DNA of 61,771 nt from an uncultured Oscillospiraceae bacterium (GTDB taxonomy: Bacteria; Bacillota; Clostridia; Oscillospirales; Oscillospiraceae). The notes beneath the pieces are model-generated. The model saw nothing but the letters and a program-made list of their open reading frames with translations, was not told where the DNA came from and searched no databases. The translations under genes and the position numbers were made by a program. The first letter of the stretch is position 1. The number at the start of each line of letters is the position of its first letter. Below, piece after piece: positions 1 through 7,832 of this stretch. The stretch covers positions 1 through 61,771 of the forward strand of contig CANQPU010000012.1 of assembly GCA_947625815.1 (NCBI GenBank), in the 5' to 3' direction.

Positions 1-1
1 G

Positions 2-628
2 GAGACGAGACTCCGCTACACCTGCCACAACAAGATACGCCACCCGCAGGACTGCGACGGTCAGACGGGCTATTCTCAGGAGAAGCTGGACGGCATCGTG
101 GAAACGCTGCTCCGGGCGCTGTTCAGCAACATAAAATCCGTGTCGGAAAAGGAGCTGGTATCCACCCAGCTTGAGCAGAAAACCGCGGAACAGCGCGGTG
201 TGCTGTCACATCTGAAAGCGCAAAAGGCCCAAAAGGAGAAGGAGCTGGACAGCTACAAAAGCGAGGTCTACAAAGCCATCCGCGGCGAGAGCACATGGGA
301 CAGCGGCCTTCTGAATGAGCTCATAGGCGACACAAGGACAAGGCTCACGGAGCTTGAAGCGGAGATCGCATCGGCGGAACAGGCCATTGCCGACACTGAC
401 CGCACCGCCGCAGAGCTGCGTGAACAGTATGACCGGGTCCTCACCTGGGCAGAGCTGTTCGACAACAGCACCACCGAGGGCAAGAAGATGATCGCCTACC
501 AGCTCATCCGCCAAGTCCGGGTGTACAGAAATTACCGAATCGAAATCGACCTGAAAGTGAGCTTCGAGCAATTCAAAGAACTGTGGCACCGGGACGGCAG
601 GAAAGTACTGGTAAGCGTTTCTGGGTAA
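2..628 (+). CDS. Serine recombinase, C-terminal part (5' truncated by window edge)
   Basis: The reading frame is open from base 2 and stops at 626-628. The visible part begins with a recombinase zinc-ribbon remnant (RYTCHN and a later DC pair around bases 14-60). About 60 residues of strongly charged coiled coil follow (AEQRGVLSHLKAQKAQKEKE and on to roughly base 430), then a short C-terminal tail. This is the normal end of a large serine recombinase of the transposon or prophage type. The catalytic N-terminal resolvase domain would lie left of the window. It ends 43 bp before a tRNA-Ala gene, which fits an integrase at the edge of an integrated element whose body lies to the left. The family call is fairly sure. 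Whether the gene is intact cannot be judged here. Confidence 0.8.
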   Translation, partial: ETRLRYTCHNKIRHPQDCDGQTGYSQEKLDGIVETLLRALFSNIKSVSEKELVSTQLEQKTAEQRGVLSHLKAQKAQKEKELDSYKSEVYKAIRGESTWDSGLLNELIGDTRTRLTELEAEIASAEQAIADTDRTAAELREQYDRVLTWAELFDNSTTEGKKMIAYQLIRQVRVYRNYRIEIDLKVSFEQFKELWHRDGRKVLVSVSG

Positions 629-631
629 AAA

Positions 632-664
632 GTTCGGGAAAACCTCAAAAAGGCTTTCCCGAAC
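632..664 (+). terminator. Hairpin after recombinase gene
   Basis: A perfect 10-bp inverted repeat (GTTCGGGAAA at 632-641, TTTCCCGAAC at 655-664) starts 3 bp after the recombinase stop. There is no T-run, so it may be a processing or att-related hairpin rather than an efficient terminator. Confidence 0.4.
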
Positions 665-670
665 GCAAAA

Positions 671-747
671 TGGTGGACCTGAAGGGACTCGAACCCTCGA
701 CCTCTCGGATGCGAACCGAACGCTCTCCCAGACTGAGCTACAGGCCC
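671..747 (-). tRNA. tRNA-Ala, anticodon CGC
   Basis: On the minus strand a full cloverleaf folds. The acceptor is GGGCCTG against CAGGTCC, including the G3:U70 wobble that is the alanine identity element. The D stem is GCTC/GAGC. The anticodon stem is TTCGG/CCGAG around the loop TTCGCAT, giving anticodon CGC (codon GCG). The T loop is TTCGAGT, and CCA is encoded at 671-673. The gene sits between a serine recombinase (3' side) and two truncated copies of its own 5' end (5' side), which suggests it is used as an integration site. Confidence 0.93.
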
Positions 748-942
748 ATCGGTGGTAAATATTTGATTTTATTGTTGGACTTTCGCGTCAGCGGGGGCGC
801 GCGCAAAACTTGCCATAATGCGCTCCCAGACTGAGCTACAGGCCCATTGTTGGTAAATATTTGATTTTATTATTGGACTTTCGCATCAGCGGGGGCGCAC
901 ACAAAACTTGCCATAATGCGCTCCCAGCTGAGCTACAGGCCC
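748..942 (-). repeat. Two tandem ~98-bp units each ending in a truncated tRNA-Ala 5' end
   Basis: Units at 748-845 and 846-942 share an AT-rich spacer and a GC-rich stretch. Each ends with the acceptor and D-arm sequence of the neighbouring tRNA (821-845 and 919-942). The homology to the tRNA breaks within the D-stem 3' strand, where the real tRNA has GAGCG and the copies have GCGC. The outer copy also lacks 2 bp in the D loop. Any transcript of the tRNA from the right would run through both units first. They look like duplication or integration scars. Confidence 0.75.
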
Positions 943-1060
943 ATTTGTTCCCCATGATTCACTTTTCGGCGGCACGAACCGGATACCGGCCAGGGAGCCG
1001 GGACCAAAAGCCCCGGGGGCTGTGCCCCCATCGCCCTTTGACCGGGCCGCGGGCCCGCCG

Positions 1061-1091
1061 GCTGCCCCTTTGGGGACAGCTTTTATATTTT
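1061..1091 (+). terminator. Possible rightward terminator; rest of 943-1117 shows no gene
   Basis: GCTGCCCC (1061-1068) pairs with GGGGACAGC (1072-1080, one bulge) and is followed by TTTTATATTTT. Between 943 and 1060 I see only GC-rich small palindromes and no coding sequence. Confidence 0.4.
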
Positions 1092-1117
1092 ATCACAAAT
1101 TTCTGATTTGTAAAGGT

Positions 1118-1660
1118 TTATTTTGCTTCCTGAAGGTAAAATTCCGCTTTGAGCACAGCGAGGACCGTTTTGGCGTCCGTAAGCTGGCCGGACATGACCA
1201 TCCTGTGGAGCTCCTGGAGGGGATAATACTCCACGTTCAGAAACTCCCCCTGGTCCAGATGCGCCCTGCCGGGGGTGACGTCCAGGGCCAGATAGATGTA
1301 GAGCGTCTCGGCGCAGTAGCCGGGGGAGGGGAGAAGGGTCCCCAGGGAGATCATGCGCCCGGCGGTATAGCCCGTCTCCTCGGAGAGCTCCCGGACAGCG
1401 CAGGTGAGAGGCTCCTCCCCCTTTTCCAGCTTGCCCGCGGGGATCTCCAGCGTCTCGGCCATAAAGGGGTAGCGGAACTGCCGGACCATGGGAACGCGCC
1501 CCTCGGGCGTGATGGCGATAACGCCCACGCCGCCGGTGTGATCCACCACCTCCCGGAAGGTCCGGTCGCCGTTCTGGAGCTCCACCGTGTCATACCGCAC
1601 CCGCAGGATGCGGCCGTCATATTTGATGTCGCTGGAGAGGGGCTTTTCGTAAAATGTCAT
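1118..1660 (-). CDS. NUDIX hydrolase, ADP-ribose pyrophosphatase-like
   Basis: A 180-residue protein with a complete NUDIX box (G-x5-E-x7-REL-x-EE-x-G) at about residues 75-97: GKLEKGEE then RELSEETGY. The N-terminal segment with 'GDRTFREVVDHTGGVGVIAI' and the region 'QFRYP' are typical of the ADP-sugar pyrophosphatase subgroup (NudF/YqkG-like), which hydrolyses ADP-ribose to AMP and ribose-5-phosphate in the cytoplasm. Length is normal for that subgroup. It is transcribed alone from a good minus-strand promoter at 1696-1724 and diverges from a 46-residue ORF. Substrate is inferred from subgroup features only. Confidence 0.88.
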   Translation of the reverse strand: MTFYEKPLSSDIKYDGRILRVRYDTVELQNGDRTFREVVDHTGGVGVIAITPEGRVPMVRQFRYPFMAETLEIPAGKLEKGEEPLTCAVRELSEETGYTAGRMISLGTLLPSPGYCAETLYIYLALDVTPGRAHLDQGEFLNVEYYPLQELHRMVMSGQLTDAKTVLAVLKAEFYLQEAK

Positions 1661-1695
1661 GATCCCGCCGCCTTTTCAAATAAGGTCTGTCTGTT

Positions 1696-1724
1696 ATTAT
1701 AGTACGATCCGGCCGCCGCGTCAA
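1696..1724 (-). promoter_or_regulatory. SigA-type promoter for the NUDIX gene
   Basis: On the minus strand, -35 TTGACG (1719-1724), 17-bp spacer, -10 TATAAT (1696-1701), placed 36 bp upstream of the start codon. Confidence 0.75.
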
Positions 1725-1894
1725 AGATGCGGGAGCATTTTGACGCATTGCACAAAAATGACCCATCATTTTTAGCGAATTTGTCAGGATGGGCCGTTTA
1801 TTTTTTGGCTTTCCCGGCGTATAATACGGCTGTAGGTCAGGGAAAAACCGTTCGACGGCCATATATCATTGGCCGGTAGAAGGAGGCACAGCAT

Positions 1895-2035
1895 ATGTTC
1901 AGAGGTTTAGCCAGAAGCCTGACCAGGCTTTTTTCGGACCGCGTGCTCACCGTCCTGCGCCGCGACGTCTCCTCCGGGGGATATGTGGAGGACAAGGAAT
2001 ACACGGCATACCTCAAGTCCAAGAAAAAGGGCTGA
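1895..2035 (+). CDS. Small basic protein, 46 residues, unknown function
   Basis: An ATG at 1895 follows a strong ribosome-binding site (AGAAGGAGG at 1878-1886). The predicted 46-residue peptide starts MFRGLARSLTRLF and ends in a lysine cluster (KSKKKG). A TATAAT at 1820-1825 supports a promoter, although its -35 is poor. There is no recognisable domain. The N-terminal 20 residues could form an amphipathic helix. The gene is followed by a structured RNA candidate and then a terminator, so it may be a one-gene transcript with a structured 3' UTR. It is real on the strength of its Shine-Dalgarno and placement; function unknown. Confidence 0.6.
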   Translation: MFRGLARSLTRLFSDRVLTVLRRDVSSGGYVEDKEYTAYLKSKKKG

Positions 2036-2073
2036 GGGTCACAAGGGGGGCAGGATCCCCCAAAGAAAGCGAG

Positions 2074-2147
2074 AATATCTCCCGGCGGCATCATGTAGGC
2101 GGCTGCGCGCTGCCGAAATCGTGCCCCGGCACCCGCCGGGAGATATT
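2074..2147 (+). ncRNA. Candidate three-way-junction RNA element
   Basis: A perfect 15-bp stem (AATATCTCCCGGCGG at 2074-2088 with its complement at 2133-2147) encloses two further hairpins: GGCGGC/GCTGCC (about 2097-2114, one G-U) and GTGC/GCAC (2121-2132). An intrinsic terminator follows 16 nt later. It lies 38 nt after the stop of the 46-residue ORF. No known riboswitch consensus was recognised. Confidence 0.45.
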
Positions 2148-2162
2148 TACGTTTTACCGAAA

Positions 2163-2190
2163 ACCGTCGGGCTGTCCCGGCGGTTTTTTT
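2163..2190 (+). terminator. Intrinsic terminator
   Basis: ACCGTCGGG (2163-2171), loop ctgt, CCCGGCGGT (2176-2184) with one G-U pair, then seven T residues. Confidence 0.85.
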
Positions 2191-2191
2191 A

Positions 2192-2220
2192 TGGACATCC
2201 GCCGGAAAAGGATTTATAAT
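2192..2220 (+). promoter_or_regulatory. SigA-type promoter for trmO
   Basis: -35 TGGACA (2192-2197), 17-bp spacer, -10 TATAAT (2215-2220), 30 bp before the trmO start. Confidence 0.7.
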
Positions 2221-2250
2221 GGGATCAGGAAACGCGCGGGAGGCGGGAAA

Positions 2251-2949
2251 ATGGCGGAGAGCGTGGAATTCAAAATAATCGCCCGGGTGCGAAACGATTT
2301 TGAGACCAAATTCGGCGTGCCCCGCCAGAGCGGTCTTGTCAAGGCCGTCCTCTCCCGGATCGTCTTTGAGCCGGAATATCGCTCCGCCGACGCCCTCCGG
2401 GGCATCGAGGGCTTCTCCCACCTCTGGCTCATCTGGGGTTTTGACCGGGTGAAGCAGGAGGGCTGGTCCCCCACCGTCCGGCCGCCGCGTCTGGGCGGGA
2501 ACGAGCGGATGGGGGTGTTCGCCACGCGCTCGCCCTTCCGGCCCAACCCGGTGGGGCTCTCCTCCGTAAGGCTCGAGCGGGTGGAAAAGGGCGCCTCGGG
2601 GCCGACGCTCGTCGTCTCCGGCGCCGACATGGCCGACGGGACGCCCGTGTACGACATAAAGCCCTACCTGTCCTATACCGACTCCCACCCCGACGCGGCG
2701 GGAGGGTATACGGGCGCCCTGCCCGACAAGATTCTCGCGGTGGAGCTCCCGCCGGAGCTGGCCGGGAAGATCCCGGCGGAGAAGCTGCCGGGCCTTCTGG
2801 AGGTGCTGTCCCATGACCCCCGGCCCTCCTATCAGAACGACCCATCCAGGTGCTACGGCCTGGCGTTCGCCGGGCTTGACGTGCGGTTCACGGTCTCGGA
2901 TTCGGCGGTACATGTCTTTGCGGTGGTAGAAGAGCAAACCGCAAAATGA
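2251..2949 (+). CDS. trmO: tRNA (N6-threonylcarbamoyladenosine-37-N6)-methyltransferase TrmO
   Basis: TrmO family (YaeB/VirR type). It uses S-adenosylmethionine to methylate t6A37 in tRNA-Thr in the cytoplasm. The 232-residue protein carries the family signature SPFRPNPVGLS in its first half. It also has GIEGFSHLWLIWGF upstream and YDIKPYLSY downstream, both characteristic of the beta-barrel TrmO fold. The start at 2251 was chosen because GGAGGCGGGAAA directly precedes it; an ATG at 2191 would overlap the promoter. It has its own promoter at 2192-2220 and is followed by prs with a separate -10. Confidence 0.88.
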   Translation: MAESVEFKIIARVRNDFETKFGVPRQSGLVKAVLSRIVFEPEYRSADALRGIEGFSHLWLIWGFDRVKQEGWSPTVRPPRLGGNERMGVFATRSPFRPNPVGLSSVRLERVEKGASGPTLVVSGADMADGTPVYDIKPYLSYTDSHPDAAGGYTGALPDKILAVELPPELAGKIPAEKLPGLLEVLSHDPRPSYQNDPSRCYGLAFAGLDVRFTVSDSAVHVFAVVEEQTAK

Positions 2950-3043
2950 CCGAAAAAATATTCCCGTTTCCCGTTTTTTTGTCACCACTTTCAGCGGGCT
3001 TTCTGTTATAATAAAATCAACAAAAAAATTGGAGGGAAAACCG

Positions 3044-4003
3044 ATGATTTCACACGGCAAGGATATCAAGATTTTCTCCGGCAATTCCAACAGGACTCTG
3101 GCAGAGGCCATCTGCCGCAACATGGGCACACGCCTTGGGGATATGACCGTATCGCACTTCTCCGACGGCGAGGTGTCCTTATCTCTTTATGAGACGGTCC
3201 GCGGATCGGACGTTTTCCTCGTCCAGTCCACCTGCGCCCCCGTCAACGACAACCTGATGGAGCTCCTTGTGATGATCGACGCCTGCCGCCGTGCCAGCGC
3301 CGGGCGCATCACCGCCGTGATGCCCTATTTCGGCTACGCCCGCCAGGACCGGAAGGCCAAGAGCCACGATCCCATTTCCGCCAAGCTGGTGGCCAACCTC
3401 ATCACCTCCGCCGGCGCCGACCGTGTCCTCACCATGGACCTCCACGCCCCCCAGATCCAGGGCTTCTTTGATATCCCCGTGGACAACCTGGCCGGCGCGC
3501 CCATCTTTGCCGACTACTACTCCCGCAAATTCGGCGAGAGCAACCCCGGCGTCATGGTCGTCTCTCCCGACGTGGGTTCCGTGGCCCGCGCCAGAAACTT
3601 CGCTCACCGCCTGGGCATGAGCCTGGCCATCGTGGACAAGCGCCGCGAGCGGGCCAACCAGTCCGAGGTCATGAACATCATCGGCTCCGTGAAGGACATG
3701 GACGTCATCCTCTTTGACGATATGGTGGACACCGCCGGATCCCTCTGCGGCGCGGCCAAGGCCCTGGTGGAGATCGGCGGGGCGAAGAACGTCTATGCCT
3801 GCGCCTCCCACGCCGTCCTGTCCGGCCCGGCCATCGAGCGCATCAACGCCAGCTATATCCGGGAGCTGGTGCTCTTAGACTCCATCCCGGAGATCGAGTC
3901 CAAGAAGTCCGACAAAATAAAGTTCCTCTCCATCGCCCCCATGTTCGCGGAGGCCATCGACCGGGTGTACGAGGAGGTCTCCATGTCCACCCTCTACAAA
4001 TAA
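3044..4003 (+). CDS. prs: Ribose-phosphate pyrophosphokinase
   Basis: Makes PRPP from ribose-5-phosphate and ATP, the precursor for purine, pyrimidine, NAD, histidine and tryptophan synthesis. The 319-residue protein has the expected landmarks: the N-terminal FSGNSN segment, GYARQDRK (ATP loop), the DLHAPQIQGFFDIPVDN region, VVSPDVGSVARA and the PRPP-binding loop LFDDMVDTAG. The start follows GGAGGGAAAACCG. A TATAAT lies at 3007-3012 without a convincing -35 at 17 bp. The pth gene begins 1 bp after the stop, so the two are probably one operon. PRPP supply connects it with the purine block at 36-48 kb. Confidence 0.95.
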   Translation: MISHGKDIKIFSGNSNRTLAEAICRNMGTRLGDMTVSHFSDGEVSLSLYETVRGSDVFLVQSTCAPVNDNLMELLVMIDACRRASAGRITAVMPYFGYARQDRKAKSHDPISAKLVANLITSAGADRVLTMDLHAPQIQGFFDIPVDNLAGAPIFADYYSRKFGESNPGVMVVSPDVGSVARARNFAHRLGMSLAIVDKRRERANQSEVMNIIGSVKDMDVILFDDMVDTAGSLCGAAKALVEIGGAKNVYACASHAVLSGPAIERINASYIRELVLLDSIPEIESKKSDKIKFLSIAPMFAEAIDRVYEEVSMSTLYK

Positions 4004-4004
4004 G

Positions 4005-4595
4005 ATGCTGTTCGCGGGGAAGCAATCGAACATCCAATGGATAGCCGCCTTTCTCGGCAATCCCGGGCAGAAATACCGGATGACCCGGCACAACGCGGGG
4101 TTCCTGGTTGCGGAGGCCTTTGAAAAGCTCCACGGCGTCCGGATCGACCGGTCGAAGCACCACGCGCTGACGTCGGTCTGCGACGTGAGCGGGCAAAGGG
4201 TCCTCCTGATGAAGCCCCAGACCTTCATGAACCTCTCCGGCGACGCGGTGAGCGACGCCATGAGGTTTTATAAGGTGCCCCTCGACCGCGTCCTGGTGAT
4301 CTCCGACGACATACACCTTGACCTGGGCAGGCTCCGCATCCGCCCCTCCGGCTCCGCCGGCGGGCACAACGGCCTCCGGGACATCATCGCCAAGTGCGGC
4401 GGGGAGGGCTTCCCCCGTCTGCGCGTGGGCGTGGGCGCCGTACCCCCGGACTGGGACCAGGTGGACTGGGTGCTGTCGGTTTTCCACGATCAGGACGCCG
4501 AGGACATGCTGAAGGCCGCCGAGAGAGCCGCCGAGGCGGTGGGATGCCTCATCGAAAAGGGCGTCCAGGAGGCCATGAACCGGTATAACGGATAG
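4005..4595 (+). CDS. pth: Peptidyl-tRNA hydrolase
   Basis: Cleaves peptidyl-tRNA released from stalled ribosomes. The family residues are present: FLGNPGQKY near the N-terminus, RHNAGF (catalytic His), KPQTFMNLSG, and SAGGHNGLRDI with the second conserved His. At 196 residues the length is normal, although about ten residues precede the usual beginning (most Pth start two or three residues before the LGNPG motif). The ATG at 4005 is 1 bp after the prs stop and has no obvious Shine-Dalgarno, which suggests translational coupling to prs. It is followed by a strong terminator. Confidence 0.93.
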   Translation: MLFAGKQSNIQWIAAFLGNPGQKYRMTRHNAGFLVAEAFEKLHGVRIDRSKHHALTSVCDVSGQRVLLMKPQTFMNLSGDAVSDAMRFYKVPLDRVLVISDDIHLDLGRLRIRPSGSAGGHNGLRDIIAKCGGEGFPRLRVGVGAVPPDWDQVDWVLSVFHDQDAEDMLKAAERAAEAVGCLIEKGVQEAMNRYNG

Positions 4596-4599
4596 AGAA

Positions 4600-4630
4600 T
4601 GTCCCGCCGCGTCTGCGGCGGGACATTTTT
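4600..4630 (+). terminator. Intrinsic terminator of prs-pth
   Basis: TGTCCCGCCGC/GCGGCGGGACA stem with a gtct loop (4600-4625), then TTTTT. Confidence 0.93.
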
Positions 4631-4643
4631 GCTGTGCTTTCCG

Positions 4644-4672
4644 TTGCAATCCGCCGGCTCCCGGGGTATAAT
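4644..4672 (+). promoter_or_regulatory. SigA-type promoter for the FAD oxidoreductase pair
   Basis: -35 TTGCAA (4644-4649), 17-bp spacer, -10 TATAAT (4667-4672). Confidence 0.6.
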
Positions 4673-4699
4673 TTCCTTACAATGAGAGGGGGGATTCTT

Positions 4700-5896
4700 G
4701 TGGATATACTCATCATCGGCGGCGGCGCGTCCGGTCTTGCCGCGGCGATCGAGGCCGCGAAGCGCGGGCGCGTGACCGTTCTGGAAAAGGCGCCCCGCGT
4801 CGGGCGGAAGCTGGCCGTCACCGGCAACGGGCGCTGCAACCTGACGAATCTTGACCTGTCCCCGGACCGTTACCACGGGGAGGAGCCGGACTTCGTCCGT
4901 CCGGCGCTGGAGAGATTCGGCGTGGAGGAGACGCTCCGCTTTTTCCGGGGCCTGGGACTCGTGACCGTGGCGGAGCCCTCGGGGCGGGTCTATCCCCACT
5001 CCGACCAGGCCGGGAGCGTGGTGGATGTCCTGCGCTTTGCCGCCGGGCGGGCTGCCGATCTGCGCTGTGAGTGCCCGGTCACCGCCGTGAGACGGGAGGC
5101 GGACGGCTTTAAGGCCGTCACCGCCCTGGGGGAACAGCGCTTTGACAGGCTCATCATCGCGGCCGGCGGCGCGGCGGGGACGAAAGCCGGCGGGAGCCTG
5201 GACGGATACAGGCTCCTGGGGTCCCTGGGCCACACCTGCACGCCCCTCACCCCCTCCCTCGTCCAGCTCCGGACCGACAACGCCTTCACCCGCCCGCTGA
5301 AGGGCGTCCGCGCCGACGCGGGGGTGGAGCTGTGCATGGGAGGACGCGTGGCCGCGCGAAGCGCCGGGGAGGTGCAGTTCACGGACTACGGCCTCTCCGG
5401 GCCGGCGATTTTTGAGGTGTCCCGTCAGGCCGCCCGGGAAAAGGGGGGCGTCGTCAGACTGGATCTCCTTCGCCGGGTCGGCCCGGAGGAGCTGGAGGAG
5501 ATGCTCCTGGCCCGCCGGGACTCCGGCCTCACCGCGGAAAATCTCCTCACCGGCATCCTCCACAACAGGCTGGGCCGGACGGTGCTCCTGTCCCTGGGCT
5601 TTGGCCTGAACGCCCCCGTCTCCGGCCTCTCCGGGGACGATGTGCGCAGGATCGTCCGCGCCGTGAAGGCCACGGAGATCCGCGTCACCGGCGATCTGGG
5701 TATGGAGGGCGCCCAGGTCACGGCGGGGGGCATCCGCACGGCGGAATTTGACCCGGAGACGATGGAAAGCCGCCTTGTGCCCGGGCTCTTCGCCTGCGGC
5801 GAGGTGCTGGACGTGGACGGCGACTGCGGGGGCTACAACCTGCAATGGGCCTTCAGCAGCGGCCGTCTGGCGGGATGTCTGGGGGAAAAGGGATGA
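4700..5896 (+). CDS. NAD(P)/FAD-dependent oxidoreductase, HI0933/BaiN-like family
   Basis: A flavoprotein of the HI0933 family (YhiN/BaiN-like). The N-terminus is a dinucleotide-binding fold, ILIIGGGASGLAAAIEAAKRG within residues 3-24, followed by APRVGRKLAVTGNGRCNLTN, the family signature. The C-terminus carries GLFACGEVLDVDGDCGGYNLQWA, typical of the second FAD contact. I chose the GTG at 4700 because AGAGGGGGG precedes it by a good distance; an ATG at 4682 has none. At 398 residues the length is normal. The 3' end overlaps the next start (ATGA, 5893-5896), so it is coupled to another flavoprotein. Substrate unknown; members have been linked to bile-acid or steroid reduction, but nothing here proves that. 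Confidence 0.85.
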   Translation: MDILIIGGGASGLAAAIEAAKRGRVTVLEKAPRVGRKLAVTGNGRCNLTNLDLSPDRYHGEEPDFVRPALERFGVEETLRFFRGLGLVTVAEPSGRVYPHSDQAGSVVDVLRFAAGRAADLRCECPVTAVRREADGFKAVTALGEQRFDRLIIAAGGAAGTKAGGSLDGYRLLGSLGHTCTPLTPSLVQLRTDNAFTRPLKGVRADAGVELCMGGRVAARSAGEVQFTDYGLSGPAIFEVSRQAAREKGGVVRLDLLRRVGPEELEEMLLARRDSGLTAENLLTGILHNRLGRTVLLSLGFGLNAPVSGLSGDDVRRIVRAVKATEIRVTGDLGMEGAQVTAGGIRTAEFDPETMESRLVPGLFACGEVLDVDGDCGGYNLQWAFSSGRLAGCLGEKG

Positions 5897-7482
5897 TCAG
5901 GATACAGGACCTCTCCCTCCCGGCGCGGGAGGATCGCCCCGCGGCGCTGAAGTCCGCCGCGGCGAAGGCGCTGGGGATCGGCGCCGGGGAGCTTACCGCC
6001 ATCAGGATCCGCCGCCGGTCCGTGGACGCCCGGAAAAAGGGGGATGTGCGGATCATCTACACCGTGGACGTGGGCGTGGAGGGGCGCGAGGAGGCGCTTT
6101 TGAAGCGCCGCGCCGGCGGCCGGATCGGCCCCGCGCCCGCGGAGCGCTATATACCGCCGAAGGCGGCAAGGCCCCCGGAAAGACGGCCGGTCATCGTGGG
6201 CTTCGGCCCCGCGGGCATGTTCGCGGGGCTCATTCTGGCCATGGCCGGCGTGCCGCCCCTGATCCTGGAGCGCGGACAGCCCGTGGAGGAGCGGGCCGCG
6301 GCGGTGGAGCGCTTCTGGGAGACGGGGGCGCTCGACCCCGGATCCAACGTCCAGTTCGGCGAGGGCGGCGCCGGGGCCTTCTCCGACGGCAAGCTCGGCA
6401 CCGGCATCCGGGACCCCCGCGTCCAGTGGGTGCTGGACCGGTTCGTGGAGTTCGGGGCCCGGGAGAATGTGGCCTATGACGCCCGTCCCCATGTGGGCAC
6501 GGACCGGCTCCGGGTGGTGGTGAAAAATCTCCGCGAGCGCGTGGCCGCCCTGGGCGGCGAGGTGCGGTTCGGCGCGCGGATGACGGATCTTGTCCTGAAA
6601 AACGGCCGGGTGGCGGCCGTCCGGGTGAACGACGCCGAGGAGATCGCCTGCGACACGCTGATCCTCGCCGTGGGGCACAGCGCCCGGGACACCTTTGAGC
6701 GCCTTCTTGAGCGGGGGATCCCCATGGAGCCCAAGCCCTTCGCCATGGGCGTGCGCATCGAGCACCCCCAGAGGGAGATCGACCGGGCGCAGTACGGCGC
6801 CTTCGCGGGCCTCAGGACCCTGGGCGCGGCAGACTACAAGCTGGCGGCCCACACCCCGGAGGGGGACGTCTACACCTTCTGCATGTGCCCCGGCGGCTAC
6901 GTGGTGGCCGCCGCGTCGGAGGAGGGCGGCGTCGTGACCAACGGCATGAGCTATTCGGGCCGGAGCGGGGAGAACGCCAACTCCGCCCTGCTGGCGGCTC
7001 TCTCCCCGGCGGATTTCCCCTATCCGGGGGCGCTGGGCGGTATGCGCTGGCAGAGGGAGCTGGAGCGCCGGGCCTACGAGGCCGCCGGAGGCGGGTATTT
7101 CGCCCCGGCCCAGACCGTGGGGGACTTCCTGGGCCGCCCCGCGGCCCCCGCCGTGAGTCCCACCTACCGCCCCGGCGTCAGGGCCCTGGACCTCCGTGAG
7201 GTCCTGCCCCGGCGGATCACCGGGCCCATCGAGCTGGCTCTGCCCGAGCTCGGCCGCCGCCTGGCCGGCTTTGACGCCCCCGGCGCGCTCCTGACCGCCC
7301 CGGAGACACGCAGCTCCTCCCCGGTGCGCATCCCCCGGGACGGGTCCCGCCAGGCCCCCGTCCCCGGCCTCTACCCCTGCGGGGAGGGCGCCGGCCACGC
7401 CGGAGGTATCAGCTCCGCCGCCGTGGACGGGATGGCCACCGCCGAGGCGGTCCTGGAGGCCCTGGGCGCGCGCCCGGAGTAG
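5893..7482 (+). CDS. FAD-dependent dehydrogenase, COG2509-like
   Basis: A 529-residue predicted flavoprotein. The first about 90 residues form a small alpha/beta domain, then VIVGFGPAGMFAGLILA gives the FAD-binding GxGxxG at about residue 100. Next comes SNVQFGEGGAGAFSDGKLGTG, a hallmark of this uncharacterised dehydrogenase family. The C-terminus, PCGEGAGHAGGISSAAVDG, supplies the second FAD contact. The ATG overlaps the stop of the upstream oxidoreductase, so both are made from one transcript. Reaction unknown. No membrane segment was noted, so it is probably cytoplasmic. Confidence 0.82.
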   Translation: MIRIQDLSLPAREDRPAALKSAAAKALGIGAGELTAIRIRRRSVDARKKGDVRIIYTVDVGVEGREEALLKRRAGGRIGPAPAERYIPPKAARPPERRPVIVGFGPAGMFAGLILAMAGVPPLILERGQPVEERAAAVERFWETGALDPGSNVQFGEGGAGAFSDGKLGTGIRDPRVQWVLDRFVEFGARENVAYDARPHVGTDRLRVVVKNLRERVAALGGEVRFGARMTDLVLKNGRVAAVRVNDAEEIACDTLILAVGHSARDTFERLLERGIPMEPKPFAMGVRIEHPQREIDRAQYGAFAGLRTLGAADYKLAAHTPEGDVYTFCMCPGGYVVAAASEEGGVVTNGMSYSGRSGENANSALLAALSPADFPYPGALGGMRWQRELERRAYEAAGGGYFAPAQTVGDFLGRPAAPAVSPTYRPGVRALDLREVLPRRITGPIELALPELGRRLAGFDAPGALLTAPETRSSSPVRIPRDGSRQAPVPGLYPCGEGAGHAGGISSAAVDGMATAEAVLEALGARPE

Positions 7483-7797
7483 CCCCCGCCGCTTTTTTAC
7501 AGAAAAAACCGGGATTTTCCGTTTTGATACAGGATCCTGTCCGTTTCGATTCCGCGCCGGATTACAGTTTTGCCCAAAGCCGGGCAAGACATTGCGGGGG
7601 AGAGGGAGCGGGATATGATCATAGCGGACTGCGAGCGGGATCGGATCCGCGCCGACGAGTATCTGGACGGACTGCGGGGCGCGCCCTTTGTGCAGTCGTC
7701 CCGGTGGGCGTCCGTAAAGATCGGGTGGAGGCGCGAGCTGGTCCTGGCCGAGGGGGCCGGCGGGCGCGTCACCGGGGTCATGAGCCTCCTGATCCGG

Positions 7798-7832
7798 CCT
7801 GTCCCGGTCTTCGGGAACGTGATCTACTGCCC
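7798..7832 (+). repeat. 35-bp direct repeat, left copy
   Basis: Starts CCTGTCCCGG and ends CTACTGCCC. It is identical over 35 bp to 8852-8886 and encodes PVPVFGNVIYCP of the FemAB-like protein. Confidence 0.97.

Noticed and set aside
583-834. Possible 83-codon protein over the tRNA-Ala region
   Set aside because: The KGLEPSTSR-type peptide is the well-known spurious translation of tRNA antisense.
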